This document shows, piece after piece, positions 24,397 to 31,118 of a DNA stretch of 64,000 nt (its first letter is position 1; every line of letters starts with the position of its first letter). The stretch covers positions 1,798,001-1,862,000 of the forward strand of contig NZ_CP088297.1 in the NCBI RefSeq assembly GCF_024666615.1, written 5' to 3'. Origin of the DNA: Aquabacterium sp. J223 (GTDB taxonomy: Bacteria; Pseudomonadota; Gammaproteobacteria; Burkholderiales; Burkholderiaceae_C). The notes below the pieces were generated by a model. The model had not been told where the DNA came from. It ran no database searches and saw nothing but the letters and a program-made list of their open reading frames with translations. Both the position numbers and the translations under genes were made by a program.

Positions 24397-25186
24397 TGGT
24401 TCGCCTTCACGCCAGTAGGCACGTGGCCAGCCGGCTTCCCATATTGATCCACAGGCTGTCGACAGGTTATGCGCTGGTTCTGCATATAAATCGAGTTGAA
24501 CGCGTCGGCTTTGGAATTGTCCAGCCCATGGTTTTTCCAGACGTTTCGAGGCGTCCCGTGGACGCGCATGTCGTCCCAGATGTGGCAGTGTCCTGTCGGC
24601 GTCCTTTGATCGGCGCGCCCCAAGGGCGCGGCACGTCGGCCGCGTACTGCCGCGCACTGCCGCGCACCGCCGCTTCCCTCGTCGGCCCGGCGTCGCTACC
24701 CCGTCTTCGTCGGCCGCCACCCGTGCGAACCGTAGCGGCGCGCGCCCTGGCGCAAGGGCCTTTCGCGGCATAAACGGCGGCCTTCCCCCGCCGGCCTTCG
24801 CTGGCGCTGCGGCCCGCGCAGGCCCCTTCCATTTATTCCACGGAGCCCTTGCACCGGTGCGCCGTCGCGCCGCTCTCGGTGTCGCACGGGTGGCGACCGA
24901 CGAATGCGGGGCAGGAACCAGCGCACCCGAGCCAACGCCGAGGGACATCAACAGCCACGAACGGCTCCCTCGGATATTGGAGCAGGGGTGGGCCGTTCAC
25001 GAGGGCTTGGAAGGCATGTGTATCGATCAGGCACCGCCACGGACCGCGGGCACGGGGCTGAGCCGGAACCGGTGCCATCCCGTGGCCCGGAGTCCCGCCC
25101 TGACTGCGGCGTCTCGCCCGGGCGGTTCAGCTTGGGCACAGCGTGGCGCGCACAGCCGATTTAGGGATTGTCAACCGGAGTTCATC
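24397..25186. other. Gene-poor ICE region with inverted repeats
   Basis: Nearly 800 bases without a convincing gene lie between two divergent units. Leftward signals for the zinc-ribbon operon are expected near 24400-24500. That segment holds the perfect palindrome CTGTCGACAG (24456-24465) and a DnaA-box-like TGATCCACA (24445-24453). From about 24630 to 25120 the sequence is very GC-rich and repetitive, with the long inverted repeat listed separately. Open frames here (for example minus-strand 24394-24951) have low-complexity Arg/Gly/Ala composition and are not believed. The region could hold oriT, a replication origin or partition sites. Confidence 0.45.
24706..24904. repeat. 23-bp inverted repeat, possible large hairpin
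   Basis: The left arm (24706-24728, TTCGTCGGCCGCCACCCGTG and CGA) and the reverse complement of the right arm (24882-24904) agree at 22 of 23 bases. The arms are 153 bases apart. Weaker pairing continues inward (AGCGGCGCG on both arms), so a long imperfect stem is possible. It lies about 280 bases before the parB remnant. Confidence 0.75.
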
Positions 25187-25552
25187 ATGATGGAACACAT
25201 CAAGGAGCTGGTTTCGGCTCCGCTAGCGGCGCTGGTTGTGTCGCCGCTCAATGTGGGGCGCTATTCGAGCGGGCGGGCCGAAGAACTGGCTGCACTGATC
25301 GACGCGCAAGGGCTGCTGCACAACCTAGTCGTGGTAGGGATCGACATGGCCGACTGGTGGACGCCGACCGCCGAAGGCTTCCTCAACCATGTCTCGAAGG
25401 CGCAGATCGTTCAGGCCGTGAAGGAGGCCGCGCCGGGCCTGACGGCCGACGGCGTCGAGAGCATGAAGAAGCGCGTGCTCGTGAACACGGCGTCGACGAG
25501 GCTCGCCGGAAAGCGCTGGCTCCCGACGCCGCTTCGACGACCGTCTGCGTAG
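25187..25552 (+). pseudogene. parB: ParB-family protein with large internal deletion
   Basis: The 121-codon frame starts like ICE and plasmid ParB/Srx proteins: APLAALVVSPLNVGR, then EELAALIDAQGLLHNLVVVG, the first part of the ParB nuclease-like fold. It switches after about residue 50 to a sequence typical of the C-terminus of long ICE ParB proteins (WWTPTAEGFLNHVSKAQIV, then a KKR helix and LAGKRWLPTPLR). Everything between, including the GERRxxA box and helix-turn-helix, is missing; full-length relatives have about 550-700 residues. The fusion is in frame and keeps a CCGGAG ribosome site 6 bases before the ATG at 25187, so a short protein may still be made. I infer an in-frame deletion; neighbours match a parB locus. 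Confidence 0.7.
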
Positions 25553-25621
25553 CGCGCCGGGTTCGGCACGTGGCGGCAGGGTGGGTCGAACCAACCTGCT
25601 GCCGCGCAGTCGAAAGCGATC

Positions 25622-25927
25622 ATGTGGCTCGTTCTCACTCGCGCACCGCTGCCTGACGCGCCGCATTGGCCCGGCCGGCGGTTGCTCGCGCTTGTCGACG
25701 CGGTGGCCTGGCCTGCAGTCTGGATGGCGCTGGCCGCCAACCTGCCGCACCCCGCCGGTATCGTCGGCCCGATGATCACGGCGCTCGCGGCACTCAGCGC
25801 TATCGGCCGCGCGCATCGCGCCATCTGGTTCAACCATCGGTACCACTTCACCACGTGGCGATCGGGCCGTTGGGCGCTGATCCTCCTGTCGATTGGCCTG
25901 GTGTTGAAGGTGGCGCTACCGGCCTGA
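25622..25927 (+). CDS. Small membrane protein downstream of parB
   Basis: A 101-residue hydrophobic protein with two or three membrane helices (about residues 25-43, 45-62 and 80-98) and an aromatic, positively charged loop (GRAHRAIWFNHRYHFTTWRSGRW). Proteins of this pattern commonly follow parB in ICEs of beta- and gammaproteobacteria, but their role is unknown. The start at 25622 has only a weak ribosome site (GAAAG). It ends 13 bases before the convergent AlpA gene. Confidence 0.65.
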   Translation: MWLVLTRAPLPDAPHWPGRRLLALVDAVAWPAVWMALAANLPHPAGIVGPMITALAALSAIGRAHRAIWFNHRYHFTTWRSGRWALILLSIGLVLKVALPA

Positions 25928-25939
25928 CGCTGAGTCCGG

Positions 25940-26170
25940 TCAATGCGTGACGACGGGACGGGTCTCGAACCACTGTTCAACGTCGGCGCGGCGCCAGACA
26001 ACGATCCGCTTCGTGAGCCGCACCGGCGGCGGAAACTGGTCGTCGGCCATCAGACGGTAGATCGTCGAACGCCCAAGCCCGGTCAGGCTCATGACCAGGC
26101 CGATGCGAAGGTAGGGAAGGCGCGCGCGCTCGACATCCGTGCGCGGGCGATCGATGGCGTCGTTGGTCAT
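25940..26170 (-). CDS. AlpA-family DNA-binding regulator/excisionase
   Basis: A 76-residue protein with the AlpA helix-turn-helix: LRIGLVMSLTGLGRSTIYRL, followed by the wing residues FPPPVRLTKRIVVWRRADVEQW. This family regulates integrase genes or works as recombination directionality factor in phage-like and ICE elements, which suits its place a few kb from the integrase. The ATG at 26170 gives a typical length. The integron remnant starts about 260 bases upstream of it, in what would be the normal AlpA-integrase interval. Confidence 0.85.
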   Translation of the reverse strand: MTNDAIDRPRTDVERARLPYLRIGLVMSLTGLGRSTIYRLMADDQFPPPVRLTKRIVVWRRADVEQWFETRPVVTH

Positions 26171-26428
26171 CGCTGGACTCTAAGGGAGCTTGCCTGCGAT
26201 GAATTTAGTCCCAACAGCGATGCGGAGGAGCGATGACTTCAGGCGGAAAGGCATCGGTACTGGGCCAGACCTCGAGGCCAGAGGGCCGGTAGCAGCGGAC
26301 GCCGACACCAGTCCGACCGGATGTGACCTTCAAGCTGGAAGCGGTCGTTCGGCGCACCGCGGCGAGTGACTGATTCCGGACCCTTAGCGGTCTCAGGAGC
26401 CGTCCGGGAGAAGTGGTCAAAACCGGTC

Positions 26429-26506
26429 GATCAACGTTCGACATGAGCGGCGGCGCAAAGGGCGCGAAGCGGCCTTTGCGACGTCCGCTCGATGGTGGGG
26501 TTAGAC
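26429..26506 (-). other. attC site of the last cassette
   Basis: On the minus strand the site opens with GTCTAAC (26506-26500), a perfect match to the R'' core RYYYAAC. It closes near GTTGATC (26435-26429), an imperfect R' core. Arms around GAGCGGACGTCGCAAAGG and CGCCGCTCATG pair imperfectly. It starts 1 base after the stop of the DUF6988-like gene. The distal boundary is the least certain of the four. Confidence 0.6.
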
Positions 26507-26507
26507 C

Positions 26508-27101
26508 TCATGCCGCACGAGCCTTCACTTGCTCCAACACCTGCAAAGCGAGCTCTTCGTCATTCGCGATCTCTGCAATCCCGAGCACGGAGAGCGAGCC
26601 AATCAGCTCCGCAAAGAAGAGGACCTGTTCAACCTCTTCGAGGTCGTAGTGAGGCTCGACCGCCTCATCCGTGTTCCAGCGTTGAACGTGTAGGCCACCG
26701 GTGTGTGTGTAGGCGCACATGGCTGCCCAGTGCCTCTGCTTGAGGACTGAAAGCACGCCCTCCGAGAAACCCGGAGTCTGCTCAAGCTGACCAAGAAAAA
26801 CACCGAGCTTTGGCGGCTCTTGCGCATTGAGAAACCCGTCGACTTGAGGCTCGGTAGCGCAGAGGACCAACCACATGCCACGAACGTACGCCTCGAAGGC
26901 AACGCGCAGAAGCGAGAAGCTGGACGCATACAGGCTGTGTTCGATAAGTAGGGCGATCGAGTGGTGGTGCTCCTGCGCGATGGCCAAGCAGGCCGCGCCT
27001 GCGCGCACTCGAGTGGAAGCAGGTAATGCCTTCTCATGAACGGCCAAGCGTAGCCACTCGACGTACTTACCGGCGGCTTGTTTGCGGGCTTCTGACAGCA
27101 T
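26508..27101 (-). CDS. DUF6988-like cassette protein
   Basis: A 197-residue mainly helical protein. The segments AQEHHHSIALLIEHSLYASS, LLRVAFEAYVRGMWL and AAMCAYTHTGGLHVQRW resemble proteins annotated as DUF6988/DUF5677-like, found in cassettes and defence-rich islands, with no assigned function. The ATG at 27101 is 4 bases inside the cassette boundary, with no ribosome site. The alternative GTG/ATG-like start at 27155 would lie within the attC, so it is not used. The stop (26508-26510) is 1 base from its attC core. Expression would depend on an upstream promoter in the array. Confidence 0.65.
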   Translation of the reverse strand: MLSEARKQAAGKYVEWLRLAVHEKALPASTRVRAGAACLAIAQEHHHSIALLIEHSLYASSFSLLRVAFEAYVRGMWLVLCATEPQVDGFLNAQEPPKLGVFLGQLEQTPGFSEGVLSVLKQRHWAAMCAYTHTGGLHVQRWNTDEAVEPHYDLEEVEQVLFFAELIGSLSVLGIAEIANDEELALQVLEQVKARAA

Positions 27102-27104
27102 GGG

Positions 27105-27218
27105 GTCTAAGGTGAAGGTGACCGGCACGTTGCCGCAAGGGGCCGCGCGGTGCAAGATTTCCAGCGTCTCCGTGCGGCCCCTTGCTGCATCGTGTCTGAG
27201 TCGACCGACCTGTTAGGC
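27105..27218 (-). other. attC site between cassettes 3 and 4
   Basis: On the minus strand the site runs from the perfect R'' core GCCTAAC (27218-27212) to an R' core CTTAGAC (27111-27105) that differs by one base from GTTAGAC. The 114-bp interior forms a long imperfect inverted repeat. It is clearly similar to the site at 28475-28585: both contain GTGAAGGTGACCGGCACGTT on the plus strand. The stop codon of the nuclease gene is 1 base away. Confidence 0.8.
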
Positions 27219-27219
27219 G

Positions 27220-28458
27220 TCATGGCCGCGGCGTTGGCACGTCAAAGGCCATGACAGTCAGGTACAGCTCTCGATTTCTGTCATCTCGATTGGCAAACAG
27301 GTACCGGAAAATCGTCTCCGTCGAGCCAGGCAAGTCCTTCTTGAACTGCGGGTGCGCACGGACCGCGTCAGGAATTGCCGCCAGTACTTTGGAGAAGTCC
27401 CGGTTCCGGTTGAACACCACCACAGCTGTCTTTGTGTCTCTCCATGAGCTGTAGCCAAGGAGCTGGTCGATAGTCTCCGCAAGCTTCTTCGGTCCGGACC
27501 AAAATTTGCACTCTGCAATGAAGATGTTTCGGCCTTCCGAACGAATAAGAATGTCAGTCTTGCCCTCGTAGTTGAACGTCTCTCCAGTCGCTTGACCCTG
27601 ATAGTGCCCGTTCAGTTGGACAAGGAAGTGCGAGCGCAAAGCCACTTCGTCGACGTCATGGAAAGCGGAGGGGCTGAGCTCCATGACTTGTGTCATGCCC
27701 TGCATGACACCAAGAATATGCTCGTAGTCGCTCTGGCCCAGCGCAGGCTCCGGCTTGTACGGCGCAGAACTCGCGGGAGGCATAACTGGGGAGATCTTCT
27801 TGCGCACGTCCGGCGGAACATACGTCTTCGGAGCATTCTGCCGTTCCTTCATCTTGAAGCCGAGCGACGCAACTGTATTGCGGTTCGCAAGTAGCTTATT
27901 CCGTCGGGCCTCAATCGCCCTGCGAGCCTCGCCCAGAAGCTGCCCGTTTAGTCCAGCTACATTGGCACGAAGATTCGTCAAGTACGATTGGACCTCGCGG
28001 ACAGTCCGTTCGATCTCTCCCCGAACTTGCGCGGCCTCGAGGTTCGTTCCGACGATCGCGAACGTCAGTAGGTTGCTGCGTACGCTTGCCCGAGGCGGGC
28101 TTAGGGTGTACGGATTGGGCTGGATCTTGAAGGCCTCTGCCTCGCCGGTGAACGGGATCTCCACTTCGATCTCCGACCCTGTGATGTAGAAGGGCCTGCT
28201 CCGGTCTGTGATGTACCTGTTCTGATCCCTGCTTACGTCAATCTGCTTCTCTCGCTGATCCACCACCAGGTTGTCTTCGTCAAGAACCGGAACGTCAATC
28301 TTGTAATTTTCGGAGAAGTAGAGCGCCAAATCGTCCACAGAGGTATTCAGTAGGCGATCAGGATCGACCTTCTCGATCTCTGCGGCCATTTGCTCGCGCT
28401 GGTGCCGGTCAACTGAATGCCAGTCAGGCCCCATGAACAGATAGTCTTCCCGAGCCAC
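27220..28458 (-). CDS. Cassette-encoded protein with PD-(D/E)XK nuclease-like motif
   Basis: A 412-residue protein. The C-terminal third contains GKTDILIRSEGRNIFIAECK near residues 297-316. The Asp, the hydrophobic strand and the E-x-K (ECK) correspond to the PD-(D/E)XK restriction-nuclease core, followed by a helix with KKLAETIDQLLGYSSW. The first 290 residues hold a beta-rich N-terminal region and a helical segment (about 140-200), perhaps a coiled coil, and match no family I recognise. The GTG at 28458 has a strong AAGGAGGAG ribosome site 3 bases upstream and lies 17 bases from the cassette boundary. A DNA-targeting defence role is inferred, not shown. Confidence 0.7.
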   Translation of the reverse strand: MAREDYLFMGPDWHSVDRHQREQMAAEIEKVDPDRLLNTSVDDLALYFSENYKIDVPVLDEDNLVVDQREKQIDVSRDQNRYITDRSRPFYITGSEIEVEIPFTGEAEAFKIQPNPYTLSPPRASVRSNLLTFAIVGTNLEAAQVRGEIERTVREVQSYLTNLRANVAGLNGQLLGEARRAIEARRNKLLANRNTVASLGFKMKERQNAPKTYVPPDVRKKISPVMPPASSAPYKPEPALGQSDYEHILGVMQGMTQVMELSPSAFHDVDEVALRSHFLVQLNGHYQGQATGETFNYEGKTDILIRSEGRNIFIAECKFWSGPKKLAETIDQLLGYSSWRDTKTAVVVFNRNRDFSKVLAAIPDAVRAHPQFKKDLPGSTETIFRYLFANRDDRNRELYLTVMAFDVPTPRP

Positions 28459-28474
28459 AAGCTCCTCCTTTGAC

Positions 28475-28585
28475 GTCTAACGTGAAGGTGACCGGCACGT
28501 TGAGGCAGGGGCCGCACGGTGCAGTTTCCAACGGCACTGTGCGACCCCTTGCCCCAAGGTGTCCGATTCGACCGAACTGTTATAC
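28475..28585 (-). other. attC site between cassettes 2 and 3
   Basis: On the minus strand it runs from GTATAAC (28585-28579, one mismatch to RYYYAAC) to GTTAGAC (28481-28475, perfect GTTRRRY). The arms GGACACCTTGGGGCAAGGGG and GGCCCCTGCCTCAACGTGCC pair over most of their length, giving a typical folded attC of 111 bp. The TAA stop of the upstream cassette gene is embedded in the R'' core, a common cassette feature. Confidence 0.85.
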
Positions 28586-29548
28586 CTCTCCGCCCTCGTA
28601 CTCATCGTCCACTTCCTCAGCGATCTTCACGAACTTGTGTTCGTGTTGCTCCCGCAGATAGAACAGATAGATCCGCGCGTCGCTTTCACTTATCTCCTTT
28701 GGATTACCCGACAGATATTCCTTTAGCACGGAGATCGCATGCTTGTACTCGTCGAGGTCAAAGCGCGTGTATTCGCTCAACTCGCGCCGCTCTTCGAGCG
28801 CGGCTTTGAACTGCGAGTACATCTTCTCAATTGACTCGAGCATTGACAGGCCGAAAGAACGATCGCCCTGCGACGAAGAGTGGACGCCCTGCCCCACCTT
28901 CTCAAACATGTAGCCCGTCGAGGAGTGAAACACGTCGGAAATCAATCTGCCTCCAAACTTCTCCCGATGGAGTCGATCTGCCGCTTTCAGCTTGTCGGCG
29001 ACCGACGACAAGGCCACTTCGATGTCTCTCAGCTGCTCCTCGACGATCCCTGTCAAATCCACGTCTACAAATTTCGTGTCGTCGTCCGGTGAAGACCGAA
29101 GTAGGGTGAACCCGGTCTTTGAGAGCGAGACGCGTGAGATGTAGTTGTAGTGGTTGACCTTCTTAATGTTCTGCTTGGTCGGGTGGCCGATCGCAGCGTT
29201 GCGAATATCCCGAATTCGCATAAGTGTCGGACTCTCCGGGTGGCTGACAGCGAAAGCTTCCGAGAGGTGGCGAACGGCATCCTGCTGAAGAAAGAGCGCC
29301 TGCAAAATTCCATACGTGTAGATGTACTTCAGACCGTCACTCGACGGGTATGGAGAGGCAACATAGTCCCGAATACAAAGGACGGTATCGCCGATGACGT
29401 CTAACGAACTGCAAATCTGGTTCCAACTCTCCCTCGACTTGAGAAGATCACCTTGATGTCGTCCCGTGTTAATGAAGTCGCGAACGGCACCCTCGAGGTT
29501 CGTGATGCGGTCCAACGCTGCGACGGTATCTTCAGAACTGTTCGTCAT
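28580..29548 (-). CDS. Cassette-encoded protein with HEPN-like RNxxxxH motif
   Basis: A 322-residue predicted helical protein of no family I can name. It contains RDIRNAAIGHPTK near residues 115-127; RNAAIGH fits the RNxxxxH ribonuclease motif of HEPN proteins, many of which act in toxin or anti-phage systems. A helical stretch YGILQALFLQQDAVRHLSEA just before it suits a HEPN fold. The C-terminal 110 residues are charged and helical. The ATG at 29548 is 19 bases inside the cassette boundary and lacks an obvious ribosome site. The TAA stop is inside the attC core. Codon composition is less GC-rich than the ICE backbone, as expected for a cassette. Confidence 0.65.
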   Translation of the reverse strand: MTNSSEDTVAALDRITNLEGAVRDFINTGRHQGDLLKSRESWNQICSSLDVIGDTVLCIRDYVASPYPSSDGLKYIYTYGILQALFLQQDAVRHLSEAFAVSHPESPTLMRIRDIRNAAIGHPTKQNIKKVNHYNYISRVSLSKTGFTLLRSSPDDDTKFVDVDLTGIVEEQLRDIEVALSSVADKLKAADRLHREKFGGRLISDVFHSSTGYMFEKVGQGVHSSSQGDRSFGLSMLESIEKMYSQFKAALEERRELSEYTRFDLDEYKHAISVLKEYLSGNPKEISESDARIYLFYLREQHEHKFVKIAEEVDDEYEGGEV

Positions 29549-29566
29549 AGCGCGGCAGTCTGAGAG

Positions 29567-29623
29567 GTATAACGCTCTAGCTCAGCGGGCGGCAAAGCCG
29601 TCCGCTGCAGCGAGGGGTTGGAC
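29567..29623 (-). other. attC site of the first cassette
   Basis: A compact 57-bp attC on the minus strand: GTCCAAC (29623-29617, perfect R''), then arms around GCTGCAGCGGACGGC and GCCGCCCGCTGAGC, then GTTATAC (29573-29567), one mismatch from GTTRRRY. The size and fold are those of a typical class of short attC. It shows that one more cassette lies between here and intI. Confidence 0.85.
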
Positions 29624-30030
29624 CGTGGACGAGACTCACCGACGACCTCGGTTGTGCCCAGCCGCCCATTGCAGGCCGGAGCAATGGATGGAGGGTGCGA
29701 CTCCGCACATCGCATAGGCGACGTACAGGATGCGCCTGGAACCCAGTGCAGAAACACGAGCGCACCGACAAGCCCCGCCGCGTTCTTCGGGAAAAACTTC
29801 CAATCAGAGGCGGGTAGTGATTCACAGTGGTTCGAGCGGGGACGGCTACTATGTTCTAGATGGACACCTGTTGCCGTAAGCACGTGCCTGTCCGCATGAC
29901 ACGTGTGCGGTACTACGCTTGTCACGCCTAGGCAGTCGGCGCTTACTGTACTTTCATCCAGTGATATCGTGCCGATAAAAGCGAACTCGGGACTTTGCCG
30001 TTAGCGCGGCGGCTTCACAAGCCCTCGGCG
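29624..30030. other. First cassette remnant and presumed attI region; no firm gene
   Basis: This interval between the first attC and intI should contain a cassette plus attI and the cassette promoter. Two minus-strand frames run through it: one from about 29925 with a hydrophobic segment NAAGLVGALVFLHWVPGA that reads through the attC, and one from a GTG at 29825. Neither has a ribosome site I trust, and they overlap in different frames, so no CDS is called. I could not find a convincing attI core; it may be degraded like the integrase. Confidence 0.4.
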
Positions 30031-31073
30031 ATGGTGTGCGCGGGAGTCATCCGATGGCTGCTCCAACGGTTTCGCGCGGCCGGCTACCGGCCGCAGCCTG
30101 CTCTCGTCTTGCCTCCTCTTAGGGCGGCTCGGCTGCTGGACCAGTTGCGTGGACGGTTTCGGTACCTCCCCTACAGCCGTCGCACTGAGCAGGCCTACGT
30201 CCATTGGCGCAAGGCCTACATTCGCTTCCATGGCCTTCGTCACCCCGCACAGATGGGTCAGGAGGAGGTGGAGAGCTTCTTGAGCTTCCTTGCCAGCGAG
30301 CGGCAAGCGTCGGCCTCGACGCATACGCAGGCACTGTCCGCTCTACTCTTCCTCTATGCCAAGGTGCTTGGCCAGCAGTTGCCTTGGCTACAGGAGATCG
30401 GACGGCCGCGGCGATCTCGCAAACTGCCGGTGGTGCTGACACGCGACGAGGTCGCGGCCATCTTGGCCCAGATGTCCGGCTAGCACCTGCTGTTGTATGG
30501 CGCTCGGTTTGCGCTTGTCCGAAGGTCTGGAACTGCGCGGGAAGGACCTGGACTTCGAGCACTAGGCCGTGATCGTTCGACACGGAAAGGGCGGCAAGGA
30601 TCGGGACTCGATGCTGCCGGCCAGTCTGCGGGCCGGTCTTCGCATCCAGCTCACGATGGCGCACCAGGTGTGGTCCGAGGACCTGGCGCACGGTGGCGCT
30701 GGCGCGGAATGCCGGCTGCACTGGGGCGAAAGTACCCGTGCGCCGGCTCGTCGTGGCCTGGTTCTGGGTATTTCCCCAAGCAGCGTACTCCACGGATCCG
30801 ATCAGCGGTGTCGTGCGGCGACACCACATGTACCACCACACGTTCCAGCGCGCCTTCAAGCGCCCCGTACATACGGCGGGCATCGCCAAGCCCGCATCGC
30901 CGCACGCCGTGCGCCACGCGTTTGCGACACACCTGCTGCAATCAGGCGCCGACATCCGCACGGTTCAGGATCTTCTGAGGCACGCGGACGTCGCCACGAC
31001 GATCATCTACACCGACGTGTTGAAGGTCACCGGTCACGGTGTTCGCAGCACACTGGATGCGATGCGCGGCTAG
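30031..31073 (+). pseudogene. intI: Integron integrase, inactivated
   Basis: Pieces of an IntI tyrosine recombinase are spread over several frames. The N-terminal domain ([35 protein letters not shown]) ends at a TAG at 30481. The piece GLRLSEGLELRGKDLDFEH then lies in another frame and stops at a TAG at 30563. [13 protein letters not shown] continues after it, and [12 protein letters not shown] lies in a third frame. Finally comes [20 protein letters not shown], the IntI-specific patch, with the [15 protein letters not shown] box and catalytic Tyr in [10 protein letters not shown]. Two nonsense changes and at least three frameshifts make it inactive. The patch sequence sets it apart from other tyrosine recombinases and is close to the class 1 and betaproteobacterial integron type. 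Confidence 0.92.
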
Positions 31074-31118
31074 CCCGCTAGCAGCCGTTGGCCGATGACC
31101 GCTTCTGGCCGGCAGCCG

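Larger units (their letters stand above)
26429..31073. mobile_element. Integron remnant: broken intI with inverted cassette array
   Basis: A degraded integron integrase gene (30031-31073, + strand) has its 5' end facing an array of cassettes read on the minus strand. This is the standard integron layout. Four attC-like sites (29567-29623, 28475-28585, 27105-27218, 26429-26506) alternate with single genes whose stop codons touch or lie 1 base from the attC core, as in real cassettes. The array sits inside the ICE between AlpA and the integrase. The integrase is non-functional as sequenced, so the array is probably frozen unless another IntI acts on it. Confidence 0.8.

Noticed and set aside
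24394-24951. 185-codon minus-strand frame before the zinc-ribbon gene
   Set aside because: Low-complexity Arg/Gly/Ala composition, no ribosome site, and it covers the inverted-repeat region; other frames there are equally open.
30119-30961. 280-codon minus-strand frame over intI
   Set aside because: Antisense to the intI remnant; composition and lack of start signals argue against it.
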